A stretch of DNA of 13,897 nucleotides from Chloroflexota bacterium (GCA_027296805.1 JAPUIR010000038.1:1-13897), one strand, 5' to 3'; positions 1 to 9,598 are shown, counted from the stretch's first letter. Notes: generated by a model from the letters alone, not told the origin. Made by a program: numbers and translations.

Positions 1-1
1 C

Positions 2-1021
2 GGCAACGCGCTGCGACGCGTGCTCCTGGGCGCCTTGCCCGGCGCCGCCGTCGTCTCCGTGCGGGTCGACCAGGTGCAGCACGAGTTCTCCACCATTCCC
101 CACGTCACGGAGGACACCACCGAGTTGCTCCTCAACGTGCGCGCCATCCGCCTCAAGGCCCTTTCCGACCGACCGGCCAAGCTGTTCCTGGACGTCTCCG
201 GTCAACGTGAGGTCAAGGCGTCCGACCTGGAAGTGCCCGGCGACTACGAGATCGTCAACGGGGACCTGCACCTGGCCACCATGGACGCGGCCGAAGCCCG
301 CATCACCGCTACGTTCGATGTGGAGCGCGGCGTGGGCTACGTGCCCGCCGGCGAGGCCGCTGGCCTGCCGATCGGCGTTATCCCCGTCGACGCGGTCTTC
401 ACGCCGGTGCGCAAGGTCAACTACGTCGTCCAGCCCACCCGCGTCGGACAAGAGAGTGACCTGGATCGGCTGATCCTGGAGGTCTGGACCGACGGCACGC
501 TCACCGGCGAGGACGCCGTGCGCCAAGCCAGCGAAATCCTGCAGCGCGAGCTGTCGCTCTTCGTGCATCTGGGGTCCCCGCCGCCCGAGGCGGAGCCCCA
601 GCCCGGCGAGGCCCTAGGCCTCAGCCCCGAGCGCTACAACACATCGATTGAGGAGCTGAGCCTCTCCGTCCGCGCCTACAACTGCCTCAAGCGCAGCGGC
701 CTGATGACCGTGGGTCAGGTCTTGGAGAAGAGCGAAGAGGATCTGCTTTCGCTGCGCAACTTCGGCGAAAAGTCCTACTGGGAACTGATGGACCGGCTTT
801 TGGAACTCGGGTTCGTCACTGAAGAAGATTCGCGCCTGCGCCGCACCCGCGAGCCGGAGTTCGGCGAACCACCGACGCTCCGCCCGCCCGAGGAGGAGAG
901 CGAGTACTCGCGCTTCGAGGAGTTCTCGCCGGAAGAGGCAGACGAAGAGATCAGCTCGCTCGGCTCGGCCCTGCTCGAAGCGCTGCGCGAAGCCGGAGAA
1001 GAACCCGACCCAGTCGGATAA
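2..1021 (+). CDS. rpoA: RNA polymerase alpha subunit, 5'-truncated by window edge
   Basis: Alpha subunit of RNA polymerase; its N-terminal domain dimerises and nucleates beta/beta' assembly, and its C-terminal domain contacts UP elements and activators. The frame is open from base 2 and begins [14 protein letters not shown], the conserved alpha-NTD helix that lies around residue 42-50 in E. coli, so about 40 codons are missing upstream. The GTG at 20 is internal, not the start. The alpha-CTD is clear near visible residues 210-270 ([16 protein letters not shown], then [12 protein letters not shown]). After the CTD there is an extra acidic tail of about 60 residues (rich in E, with EEES and EEADEE), longer than the short tail of model alpha subunits. 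It is followed after 38 bp by rplQ, the usual neighbour in ribosomal operons. Identity is essentially certain; only the start is unseen. Confidence 0.97.
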   Translation, partial: GNALRRVLLGALPGAAVVSVRVDQVQHEFSTIPHVTEDTTELLLNVRAIRLKALSDRPAKLFLDVSGQREVKASDLEVPGDYEIVNGDLHLATMDAAEARITATFDVERGVGYVPAGEAAGLPIGVIPVDAVFTPVRKVNYVVQPTRVGQESDLDRLILEVWTDGTLTGEDAVRQASEILQRELSLFVHLGSPPPEAEPQPGEALGLSPERYNTSIEELSLSVRAYNCLKRSGLMTVGQVLEKSEEDLLSLRNFGEKSYWELMDRLLELGFVTEEDSRLRRTREPEFGEPPTLRPPEEESEYSRFEEFSPEEADEEISSLGSALLEALREAGEEPDPVG

Positions 1022-1059
1022 ACGGGCCCTTCCTGCAGGAGGAGCCGAAGGAATTCGCT

Positions 1060-1704
1060 ATGCGTCATCGGGTCGCCGGCCGTGGTCTCGGCCGCACTTC
1101 ATCTCACCGCAAGGCCTTGATTCGCAATCAGGTCACCGAATTGCTGCGTCATGAGCGGATCGTGACGACAGAGGCGAAGGCAAAGACGATCCGCCCCGCG
1201 GCGGAGAAGGTGATTACGCTCGGCAAGCGAGGCACCCTGCACGCGCGACGGCAAGCCGGTGCGATTCTCACCGATCGCGGCGTGCTCAAGCTCCTGTTCG
1301 ATGACATCGCCCCGCGCTTCCAGACCCGCCCCGGCGGCTACACGCGCATCGTGAAGCTGGGCCCCCGCCAGGGTGACGGCGCTCGCATGGCCCTGATCGA
1401 GCTCGTTGAAGGGCCCGCCACGCTGACCACCGCCGCCGACGCACCCGCGTCGGAAGAAGCGGCGATCGACACGGAAGCCGTTGATCAAGACGACACCGCT
1501 GCGGTCAGCGACGCGGACGACGACGCGGGCGAGACCACGGCCGACCCAGACGACGACGCTGCGGTTGCCGAAGTTGCCGCGGACGAAGAGGCAACGGACG
1601 ACGCGCCCGCCGAAGAAGGCGAGGCCGAAGCCGAAGACCAAAAGAGCGAACAATCCGACTCCGAGTCGGACGACGCGACGGAGCCAGAGGAGGAGGAAGC
1701 CTAG
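1060..1704 (+). CDS. rplQ: 50S ribosomal protein L17 with long acidic C-terminal extension
   Basis: Large-subunit ribosomal protein L17, located near the peptide exit tunnel. The start [20 protein letters not shown] and the following [20 protein letters not shown] are family hallmarks. The L17 core covers residues 1 to about 118. The ATG at 1060 is preceded by GGAGGAG. The remaining ~95 residues (about 121-214) are low-complexity, made mostly of A, D, E, T and S with a single lysine, and end in EPEEEEA. L17 is normally about 115-130 residues, so this tail nearly doubles the protein and makes an otherwise basic protein strongly acidic overall. The frame stays open through the tail and stops only 5 bp before truA, so it is probably genuine rather than an assembly artefact. 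Role of the tail is unknown. Confidence 0.96.
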   Translation: MRHRVAGRGLGRTSSHRKALIRNQVTELLRHERIVTTEAKAKTIRPAAEKVITLGKRGTLHARRQAGAILTDRGVLKLLFDDIAPRFQTRPGGYTRIVKLGPRQGDGARMALIELVEGPATLTTAADAPASEEAAIDTEAVDQDDTAAVSDADDDAGETTADPDDDAAVAEVAADEEATDDAPAEEGEAEAEDQKSEQSDSESDDATEPEEEEA

Positions 1705-1709
1705 CTCGC

Positions 1710-2510
1710 GTGTCCGAGCGCCATCTTGCGTTGCGCCTCCAGTACGACGGCTCCGCCTTTCACGGCTCGCAGCGCCAGGCGGGGCAGGCCACAGTACAGG
1801 AGACGCTGGAAGAGGCCATTGGCCAACTCACGCAGGAGGCGCATCGCACGGCATTCGCGGGCCGCACCGACACCGGCGTGCACGCACTCGGTCAAGTCGT
1901 GGCGGTTCGCACTCGGTCAGCGCTGCCCCCGGAGCGATGGATTCGTGGTCTCAACCACCTCCTGCCGCCCCAGGTTGCGGTGCAGGACGCGCGGGAGGTC
2001 CCACCGGATTTCGATCCACGCCGCGATGCGCGCAGCCGCACCTATCGCTACGATTGGTGCCCCGCGCGCAACCGGCAGCCGCTGCTGGAGCCGCGCGCGT
2101 GGGTCTTCGCGGGCCAGGTCGATTTTCCCGCTCTGCGGGACGGGGCCGCCCGCCTGATTGGTGAGCACGACTTCGCGTCGTTTTGCGCGAAGCCCGGCAA
2201 CCGGGGCACCGTGCGCACGATGGACGCGGTGGAAGTTGGTGACTTTGTGGAGGATGGGGTGGAGCGAATCCACCTGACCTTCCGGGGCGCCAGCTTCCTG
2301 CATCACCAGATCCGCTTTACCGTGGGTCAGCTGGTGCGGATTGGAATCGGCAAGGCGGAGCCTGCGGTCATCGACCGCTTGCTCCAGGAGCCCGTGATCG
2401 GCACCGCCGGTCCCAAGGCGCCGGCACAAGGATTGGTCCTGGTTCGGGTGCGCTACGACACGCCGGAACTGGCGGATTGGAACGACGATGAAGACGTACG
2501 CCCCGTCTGA
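1710..2510 (+). CDS. truA: tRNA pseudouridine(38-40) synthase TruA
   Basis: Converts uridine to pseudouridine at positions 38-40 of the anticodon stem-loop of many tRNAs. The catalytic motif GRTDTGVHA is at residues 51-59, with D54 the expected nucleophilic aspartate; LRLQYDGSAFHGSQRQ at the N-terminus and FLHHQIRFTVGQLVRIG towards the C-terminus are also family signatures. Length 266 aa is typical. The start used is GTG at 1710, 5 bp after the rplQ stop; AGGAGGAAG inside the end of rplQ serves as ribosome binding site. Its 3' end overlaps the start of rplM by 23 bp, so the gene is embedded in the ribosomal operon, as truA often is in bacteria (rplQ-truA-rplM-rpsI order). Confidence 0.96.
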   Translation: MSERHLALRLQYDGSAFHGSQRQAGQATVQETLEEAIGQLTQEAHRTAFAGRTDTGVHALGQVVAVRTRSALPPERWIRGLNHLLPPQVAVQDAREVPPDFDPRRDARSRTYRYDWCPARNRQPLLEPRAWVFAGQVDFPALRDGAARLIGEHDFASFCAKPGNRGTVRTMDAVEVGDFVEDGVERIHLTFRGASFLHHQIRFTVGQLVRIGIGKAEPAVIDRLLQEPVIGTAGPKAPAQGLVLVRVRYDTPELADWNDDEDVRPV

Positions 2511-2928
2511 CGCCGACCGCAACGCGGTCTGGCACGTGATCGATGCGGCGGATCGCCGCATCGGCCGCGTCGCCACGGAGGTCGCCACGCTACTGCGCGG
2601 CAAGCACAAGCCTCAGTTTTCGCCCGCTACGAACATGGGTGACTATGTGATCGTGATCAACGCGGCCAAAATCACCGCATCCGGGAAAAAGCTGGAACAG
2701 AAAAAGTACTACCGCCACTCGGGCTATCCCGGTGGGCTCAAGCAGCGAACCTTGCAGGAGATGCTGGATCGCTTCCCGGAGCGCGTCGTGGAACAGGCCG
2801 TGCGCGGCATGCTGCCCAAGAACCGGATGGGGCGTGAGCAGTTCAAGCAGCTGCGCGTCTACGCCGGGTCGGATCACCCCCACGAGAGCCAGATCAGCGC
2901 CGTTGCGCGCACGGAGGCGACCTCATGA
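2488..2928 (+). CDS. rplM: 50S ribosomal protein L13
   Basis: Ribosomal protein L13, an early assembler of the large subunit. Signature stretches are WHVIDAADRRIGRVATEVA, NMGDYVIVINAAKI, KKYYRHSGYPGGLK and AVRGMLPKNRMGR. Length 146 aa is normal. The ATG at 2488 lies inside the end of truA (23-bp overlap); no later start would preserve the conserved N-terminal strand. It ends in an ATGA overlap with rpsI, implying translational coupling of the L13-S9 pair, which is one of the most conserved gene pairs in bacteria. Confidence 0.97.
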   Translation: MKTYAPSDADRNAVWHVIDAADRRIGRVATEVATLLRGKHKPQFSPATNMGDYVIVINAAKITASGKKLEQKKYYRHSGYPGGLKQRTLQEMLDRFPERVVEQAVRGMLPKNRMGREQFKQLRVYAGSDHPHESQISAVARTEATS

Positions 2929-3332
2929 CCACTCCCGCGACCACGGGCCGCTACTTCTACGGCACCGGCCGGCGCAAAGAGGCGACAGCCCGCGTCCGCC
3001 TCTACCCGGGCGACGGCGCCATCGTCGTCAATGGCAAGCCGATGGAGGAAATCTTCGCGCGCGAGATCTGGCAGCGCCAGATCGCCGAACCGCTCTCCAT
3101 CGCCAACGCCCGGGGCCGCTACAACGTGCAGATCAAGTGCGCCGGCGGCGGCGTCTCGGGCTGGGCTGGCGCGATCCGGCACGGCATCGCGCGCGCCCTC
3201 CTCGCCTCCGACGAGACCCTGCGACGGCCCCTGCGCCAGGCGGGCATGCTGACGCGCGACTCCCGCGTCAAAGAACGCAAGAAGCCCGGGCTGAAGCGCG
3301 CTCGCAAGGCGCCTCAGTACACCAAGCGCTAA
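2925..3332 (+). CDS. rpsI: 30S ribosomal protein S9
   Basis: Ribosomal protein S9, whose basic C-terminal tail reaches the P-site tRNA anticodon stem. Visible signatures are YGTGRRKEATARVRLYPG at the N-terminus, GGGVSGWAGAIRHGIARALL in the centre and the basic end LTRDSRVKERKKPGLKRARK followed by APQYTKR. The terminal arginine expected of S9 is present. The ATG overlaps the rplM stop codon (ATGA at 2925-2928), so it is probably translated by coupling to L13. A strong hairpin terminator lies 30 bp downstream, closing the operon. Length 135 aa is normal. Confidence 0.97.
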   Translation: MTTPATTGRYFYGTGRRKEATARVRLYPGDGAIVVNGKPMEEIFAREIWQRQIAEPLSIANARGRYNVQIKCAGGGVSGWAGAIRHGIARALLASDETLRRPLRQAGMLTRDSRVKERKKPGLKRARKAPQYTKR

Positions 3333-3362
3333 GCCGCACGTGGAACGCGGATCAGATCCAAC

Positions 3363-3393
3363 GAGCCGCCCCTCGGGGCGGCTCTCTTCGTTT
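3363..3393 (+). terminator. Rho-independent terminator after rpsI
   Basis: Perfect 9-10 bp GC stem GAGCCGCCC/GGGCGGCTC (3363-3371 with 3376-3384, loop CTCG), followed on the plus strand by TCTTCGTTT. This is the expected end of the rpoA-rplQ-truA-rplM-rpsI unit. The same hairpin read on the minus strand lacks a T-run, so it would stop metK transcripts less well. Confidence 0.8.
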
Positions 3394-3395
3394 GG

Positions 3396-3440
3396 CGCAA
3401 GCCGATCGCGGCTCAGTGTTTCCCGCAAGCCGATGGCGGC
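3396..3440. repeat. Two 17-bp near-identical direct repeats between rpsI and metK
   Basis: CGCAAGCCGATCGCGGC at 3396-3412 and CGCAAGCCGATGGCGGC at 3424-3440 match at 16 of 17 positions, 11 bp apart. They fill the gap between the rpsI terminator and the metK stop codon. Function is unknown; they may be a slipped duplication. Confidence 0.5.
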
Positions 3441-3444
3441 GGGG

Positions 3445-4653
3445 CTAGAGGCCCGCTGCCTTCTGCAGCGCCTCCGCACGGTCCAAGCTCTCCCAGGGCA
3501 GGTCCAAGTCTGAACGCCCGAAGTGGCCGTAGGCGGCGGTCTCGCGGTAGATCGGCCGCCGCAGGTCCAGCGCTTCGATGATCGCGCCGGGTCGCAGGTC
3601 GAAGTGCTCCAGAACCAAGCGCGAGATGTCGTCTTCATCAATCACGTTGGTGCCGAACGTCTCGATTGAAACCGACGTGGGACTGGCCACACCGATGGCG
3701 TACGAGACCTGGATCTCCGCGCGCTCCGCCAGTCCGGCCGCCACCACCGTCTTGGCCGCCCAGCGCGCCGCATACGCCGCGGAGCGATCGACCTTCGACG
3801 GGTCCTTGCCCGAGAAGGCGCCCCCGCCGTGCCGGGCGATGCCGCCGTACGTGTCGACGATGATCTTGCGACCGGTCAGCCCCGCGTCGCCCATGGGACC
3901 GCCGCGCACGAACCGTCCGGTCGGGTTCACGTAGATCCGCGTGCCCTCATCCAGCATCTCGGCAGGCAGCACCTTGTCGATGACGTGGCGCTGAATATCT
4001 TGTGCGATGTCGCCGCTCTCGACGCCCTCGTCGTGCTGGCTGGAAACGACGACCGCCGCGATCCGGCGGGGCTTGCCGTAGGCGTACTCCACCGTGACCT
4101 GCGACTTCCCGTCGGGGCGCAGATAGTCGATCGTGCCATCCCGCCGCACCACCGCAAGCCGCTGTGTGAGCTGGTGCGCCAGCGAGATCGGGAGCGGCAT
4201 CAGCTCCGGCGTCTCGTCGCAGGCGAAGCCCACCATCATGCCCTGGTCGCCGGCGCCTTGCAGCGCGTGCGGGTCCGTCGCCTCTTCCTCGCGCGCCTCG
4301 AACGACTTGCCCACACCGACCGCGATGTCGTCCGACTGCTGGCTCAGCGCGATTGCCACCCGGCAGGTGTCGGCGTCCAACCCGTAGTCCGCGTGCGTGT
4401 AGCCGATCTCGCGGGCCGTCTGGCGGACGATCGCCTCGACCTCGATCGGCGCCTTCGACGTGATCTCGCCGAAGACCATGATCAGGCCCGCCGCCGCCGC
4501 CGTCTCGCAGGCGACGCGCGACTCCGGGTCCCCCCGCAGACAGGCATCGAGGACCGCGTCCGAGATCTGGTCGCAAAGCTTGTCGGGATGCCCCTCCGTC
4601 ACGGACTCCGACGTGAGGAGCAGCGAGGGCGCCTTGGAGAATGTTGTGCCCAT
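3445..4653 (-). CDS. metK: S-adenosylmethionine synthetase
   Basis: Makes S-adenosylmethionine from methionine and ATP in the cytoplasm. The family motifs are all present: [18 protein letters not shown] from residue 19 (with catalytic His22), [12 protein letters not shown] at 133-144, and the phosphate-binding GGGAFSGKD at 276-284 followed by [13 protein letters not shown]. Length 402 aa is typical. The ATG at 4653 is 16 bp after the ahcY stop, with an AAGAAGGCGAG ribosome site. It is the last gene of a minus-strand operon that opens with a SAM-I riboswitch about 4.1 kb upstream, so it is expected to be turned down when SAM is high, provided readthrough across the operon is continuous. It converges on the rpsI terminator. 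Confidence 0.97.
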   Translation of the reverse strand: MGTTFSKAPSLLLTSESVTEGHPDKLCDQISDAVLDACLRGDPESRVACETAAAAGLIMVFGEITSKAPIEVEAIVRQTAREIGYTHADYGLDADTCRVAIALSQQSDDIAVGVGKSFEAREEEATDPHALQGAGDQGMMVGFACDETPELMPLPISLAHQLTQRLAVVRRDGTIDYLRPDGKSQVTVEYAYGKPRRIAAVVVSSQHDEGVESGDIAQDIQRHVIDKVLPAEMLDEGTRIYVNPTGRFVRGGPMGDAGLTGRKIIVDTYGGIARHGGGAFSGKDPSKVDRSAAYAARWAAKTVVAAGLAERAEIQVSYAIGVASPTSVSIETFGTNVIDEDDISRLVLEHFDLRPGAIIEALDLRRPIYRETAAYGHFGRSDLDLPWESLDRAEALQKAAGL

Positions 4654-4669
4654 CGGGCTCGCCTTCTTG

Positions 4670-6868
<2,199 letters not shown>

Positions 6869-6872
<4 letters not shown>

Positions 6873-7810
6873 ACCGGCGTCTCCCGTCGCGCGCTCGACT
6901 CCAACCACCCCGTCGCGCTCAGACCGAGCGCCGACGCACGCTCCCGCACGGACTCCCGCGTCGCGCGCAGCAGCCCTTGCAAGCCGAACCCCTCGATCGT
7001 GAACGACGCCACAGCGCAGCCCCAGCGCACCGCATCGATCAGGGGCGCACCCCGGGCCAGCGCCGAAAGGGCCGCCCCGCCGAAGGAGTCGCCCGCCCCT
7101 GTCGGATCGACCAGCGTGCAGCCCGCGACCGCAGCGACATGCTGGGTCAGCGTGTCCGTCAGGACGTCGGCGCCGCGCGGCCCTTGCTTGAGCAGCAGCT
7201 TCCCGGCGCCCGCCTCCGCCAGCAGCGCTTGTTGACGCGTGGCGGAGGCGCGGGGCTCGCCGCTCAGGATCCCAGCTTCATATTCGTTCAAGGTCAGCAG
7301 ATCGACGTGGGGCAGCATGCCCAGCAGGATCGCGCGCTCGTCCACGACCTCCCGCTCGATCGTGTCCAGCATCGTGAGCCGACGCTGCCGGCAGGCGGTC
7401 AGCGCCCGCTTATTTTGGTCGGTCTGTCCGGCCGTGAGCAGGAGATGGGTGGCCTGCTGGGCGGAGGCGTGCGGCTCGATCACGACCTGACTGAAGACGC
7501 CGGTGCGCGTGTAGAGGGTGTCGCGCTGTTCCCAATCGTCGTGGTAGCGGCAGCCCCAGCGGAACGTCTCGCCGGCTGCGGTCCGCACGCTGCTCAGCCC
7601 CACCCCACGCTCGCGCAGGGGGTCCAGGAGGTCGCCCGGGACGTCGTCGCCGATCACGCTGATCACCTCGACCGGCGTCAGCAATGAGGCCGCGATCGCC
7701 ACGTAGGCGCAGGAGCCACCCAGTTGATCCCGCGCCGCACCGGCCGGCGTCTGAATCTCGTCCAGGGCAAGCGCCCCCACGACGGCGACAACCGGTGCGC
7801 GGGGAGTCAT
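6869..7810 (-). CDS. PfkB-family carbohydrate/nucleoside kinase (candidate adenosine kinase)
   Basis: Ribokinase/PfkB-fold kinase of 313 aa. Signatures: the N-terminal LGGSCAYVAIAASLL (30-44), the NEYEAG helix (175-180), and the C-terminal PfkB signature DPTGAGDSFGGAALSALARG (235-254), with D241 the expected catalytic base. Family membership is certain but the substrate is not shown by the sequence. Context: it is coupled by ATGA overlaps to mtnP upstream and the GNAT gene downstream, under a SAM riboswitch. MtnP already releases a phosphorylated sugar (methylthioribose-1-phosphate), so a methylthioribose kinase would be redundant; adenosine from AhcY is the obvious unphosphorylated product to capture. 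Adenosine kinase is therefore my preferred inference; a sugar kinase of the methylthioribose degradation route is an alternative. Confidence 0.9.
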
Positions 7811-8679
7811 TCGAGATACCGCCCAACGATGGGTGCCAGGTCGTGGCGCACACGCAGCGGGATGCGCGCGGGGTCGGTCACGATCGCGTTGGCCAGCGCC
7901 CCCTTCGCCGTGCTCTCCCAGCCCTCCGGCAGGTCACGCACCAGGTCTGAGACGATCTGTTTGGCGGTGTCCACATTGCGTAAGAGCGTCTGCAGGACGG
8001 CGTCGGCGGTGACGTCGGCCTCGGTTTCATGCCAGACGTCGTAGTCGGTCGCGGTGGCGAGCATCGCGTAGGCGATCTCCGCCTCGCGAGCGAGTTTCGC
8101 CTCTGGCACCGCCGTCATGCCGATGATTGAAGCGCCCCAAGAGCGGTACATCTGCGACTCGGCGCGGGTGGAGAACAAGGGGCCCTCCATGCAGATGTAG
8201 GTCCCGCCCCGGTGCATCGTCTGACCCAGGGCATCCCCGGCCGTGGCCAGTCGCTCGCTGAGGTCGGGGCAGAACGGGTCCGCAAATCCCACGTGTGCCA
8301 CGATGCCGTCGGAGAAGAAGGAGAAGGGGCGGTCGCCGCGTGTGCGGTCGATGATCTGATCCGGCACGACCATGTGCGACGGCGCGATCGCCTCTTGCAG
8401 CGATCCCACGGCGCTGACCGAGATGATCCCCTGCACGCCCAGCGATTTCAGCGCCCAGATGTTGGCTCGCACCGGGATCTCGCCGGGCGTGAGGAAGTGG
8501 CCGCTGCCGTGGCGAAGCAGGAAGGCCACCGGCGTCCCATGTAATTGGCCCAGGGTGATGGCGGAGCTTGGCTCGCCGAAGGGCGTGATGGGACGCCACT
8601 CCTCGCGCTCCGTGAGCGCCGCCATTTCGTAGAAGCCGGAGCCGCCGATCACGGCGATCCGGGCCGCAGGGTCAGGCAC
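7807..8679 (-). CDS. mtnP: S-methyl-5'-thioadenosine phosphorylase
   Basis: Phosphorolyses methylthioadenosine, the by-product of polyamine synthesis and other SAM reactions, to adenine and 5-methylthioribose-1-phosphate. Residues (from the chosen start): IGGSGFYE (11-18), LLRHGSGH (54-61), SAVGSL (89-94), MEGPLFSTRAES (164-175), GMTAVPEAKLARE (187-199) and TDYDVWHE (211-218). The last motif, with its aspartates, favours 6-aminopurine substrates and fits MTAP better than general purine nucleoside phosphorylase. I chose GTG at 8679 because AGGAGGG lies 5 bp before it and the product starts right before the conserved RIAVIGGSG; the frame extends 20 codons further upstream without a good ribosome site. 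Length 290 aa fits the family. First gene after the SAM-I riboswitch; its stop overlaps the next start (ATGA). Confidence 0.93.
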   Translation of the reverse strand: MPDPAARIAVIGGSGFYEMAALTEREEWRPITPFGEPSSAITLGQLHGTPVAFLLRHGSGHFLTPGEIPVRANIWALKSLGVQGIISVSAVGSLQEAIAPSHMVVPDQIIDRTRGDRPFSFFSDGIVAHVGFADPFCPDLSERLATAGDALGQTMHRGGTYICMEGPLFSTRAESQMYRSWGASIIGMTAVPEAKLAREAEIAYAMLATATDYDVWHETEADVTADAVLQTLLRNVDTAKQIVSDLVRDLPEGWESTAKGALANAIVTDPARIPLRVRHDLAPIVGRYLE

Positions 8680-8773
8680 GCCCACCCTCCTCTCGCTCAC
8701 GATCCGACAGCCCCGGCGCGCCCGCGGCTGGCTGCACACACAACACGCCCGAAATGGTCACGAGGTCCTTTAT
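8680..8773 (-). promoter_or_regulatory. Riboswitch expression platform and mtnP ribosome binding site
   Basis: The 94 nt between the aptamer and the mtnP GTG. AGGAGGG (8691-8685, minus strand) is the ribosome site with a 5-nt spacer. A GC-rich stretch at about 8708-8735 could fold, but no hairpin followed by a U-run is visible. A CCUC at 8766-8763 could pair weakly with the GAGG of the ribosome site. Control of translation initiation, or Rho-dependent termination, is therefore more likely than intrinsic termination; this is inference. Confidence 0.45.
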
Positions 8774-8887
8774 CTCATCTTTCAGCCATGCGACATGGCT
8801 GCCGGAATTGGCACCGTACCCGCGCCTCCTGGCGCGTAGCCGGTTGCCGGGCATCGTCGGGCCGGTCCCTCCGCCGCTCTTGATGAA
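8774..8887 (-). ncRNA. SAM-I (S-box) riboswitch aptamer
   Basis: Read on the minus strand this matches the S-box consensus closely. P1 pairs TTCATC (8887-8882) with GATGAG (8779-8774). Then follow AAGAG, GGAGGGACCGGCCCGA with GATGCCCGGCAACC (P2, kink-turn and pseudoknot region), P3 as ACCG plus CGCGCC closing on GGCGCG plus CGGT, the conserved GTGCCAATTCC, and P4 as CAGCCATG-TCG-CATGGCTG (8 bp, 3-nt loop) followed by AAA before P1. The RNA binds S-adenosylmethionine and normally lowers expression of the genes downstream when SAM is plentiful. Downstream genes (mtnP, PfkB kinase, GNAT, ahcY, metK) belong to SAM synthesis and recycling, which agrees with the assignment. Confidence 0.95.
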
Positions 8888-8888
8888 C

Positions 8889-8908
8889 GACAGCCCTGCA
8901 GGGCTGTC
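8889..8908. repeat. Perfect 20-bp palindrome abutting the riboswitch
   Basis: GACAGCCCTGCAGGGCTGTC is self-complementary over 20 bp and would fold as an 8-bp stem with a TGCA loop in RNA. It lies one base before the riboswitch P1 and just downstream of the predicted -10, so it would be at the very 5' end of the operon mRNA. It could be a 5' stabilising stem, a protein-binding operator, or a terminator for apt (no U-run follows). Confidence 0.7.
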
Positions 8909-8913
8909 CCCGC

Positions 8914-8943
8914 AGCCTATTTCTCGCTTGGAAGACGCGTCAA
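8914..8943 (-). promoter_or_regulatory. Predicted sigma-70-type promoter of the SAM-cycle operon
   Basis: On the minus strand, TTGACG (8943-8938) and TAGGCT (8919-8914) are separated by 18 bp. Transcription would start near 8907, placing the palindrome and riboswitch in the 5' leader. The -35 is strong; the -10 keeps only the T, A and final T of the consensus. Confidence 0.5.
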
Positions 8944-8966
8944 CCCGGAGGCGGTGGGTGTGGCGG

Positions 8967-9485
8967 TCAGAACGTCAAGAGGGACGCAACATCGTAGTGA
9001 CGCAGCCGCTCGCGGCCATGTAGATCTGGCAGCTCGATCAGGAACGCCATGGAGTGCACCTCCGCCCCGCACAGCTCCACGAGCTTGGCGGTGGCCACCG
9101 CGGTGCCGCCGGTCGCCAGCAGGTCGTCGACCACGGCCACGCGCTGGCCCGGCACCAACGCGTCTTGGTGGATCTCCAAGATATTGGTGCCGTACTCCAG
9201 GACGTACTCCTCCTGGTGGGTGTGGTGCGGCAGCTTGCCGGTCTTCCGCACGAGCACGAGCCCGACGCCGAGGCGGTCGGCCAGCGGCGCGCCCCAGATG
9301 AAGCCGCGCGATTCGATGCCCACCACCGCGTCCACGCCCGCCTCGCGATAGAGATCGACGTACCAGCCCAGCGCCTCCCGAAACCCGTCCGCGTCCTGTA
9401 GGAGCGGAGTGATGTCGCGGAAGACGATGCCGGGCTCCGGGAAGTCCGGAATTGCCCGAATCAAGGATTTCAGGTCCGGCGCCAT
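8967..9485 (-). CDS. apt: Adenine phosphoribosyltransferase
   Basis: Joins adenine and PRPP to give AMP plus pyrophosphate. The PRPP-binding motif VAVVDDLLATGGTAVA is at residues 116-131, and the N-terminal APT signatures DLKSLIRAIPDFPEPGIVFR (4-23) and DITPLL (24-29), with GIESRGFIWGAPLA (56-69), are clear. The ATG at 9485 gives a 172-aa protein of usual length; a TTG four codons upstream is possible. The ribosome site is weak (TTGGAA). It points the same way as the SAM-cycle operon and is 80 bp upstream of the riboswitch. The adenine made by MtnP is its substrate, so the two units form one salvage pathway, but apt has its own promoter and is not behind the riboswitch. Confidence 0.96.
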   Translation of the reverse strand: MAPDLKSLIRAIPDFPEPGIVFRDITPLLQDADGFREALGWYVDLYREAGVDAVVGIESRGFIWGAPLADRLGVGLVLVRKTGKLPHHTHQEEYVLEYGTNILEIHQDALVPGQRVAVVDDLLATGGTAVATAKLVELCGAEVHSMAFLIELPDLHGRERLRHYDVASLLTF

Positions 9486-9506
9486 CGGAGGTTCCAATCG
9501 CAGGCC

Positions 9507-9535
9507 ACGGTACGCAGCCTCTAGGCCGCGGTCAA
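9507..9535 (-). promoter_or_regulatory. Predicted promoter of apt
   Basis: On the minus strand, TTGACC (9535-9530) and TACCGT (9512-9507) are 17 bp apart, about 20 bp upstream of the apt ATG. The layout resembles the predicted promoter of the SAM-cycle operon. The short distance implies a leader of only about 15 nt. Confidence 0.45.
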
Positions 9536-9552
9536 AGCGCGACCCACCACTC

Positions 9553-9580
9553 CTGCCAGTCCCGCGGCCCCTGGTAGAAT
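9553..9580 (+). promoter_or_regulatory. Possible promoter of the methyltransferase-lipoprotein-plsX unit
   Basis: TAGAAT at 9575-9580 is a good -10; CTGCCA at 9553-9558 (16-bp spacer) is a poor -35. The site lies 18 bp before the methyltransferase ATG and is divergent from the apt promoter. Confidence 0.35.
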
Positions 9581-9598
9581 CGAGCGCGGAGCGCGCCT

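Noticed and set aside
8672..8854. Small minus-strand open frame inside the mtnP leader, a possible leader peptide.
   Set aside because: It lies within the riboswitch aptamer and platform, whose structure fully explains the sequence, and it has no ribosome site.
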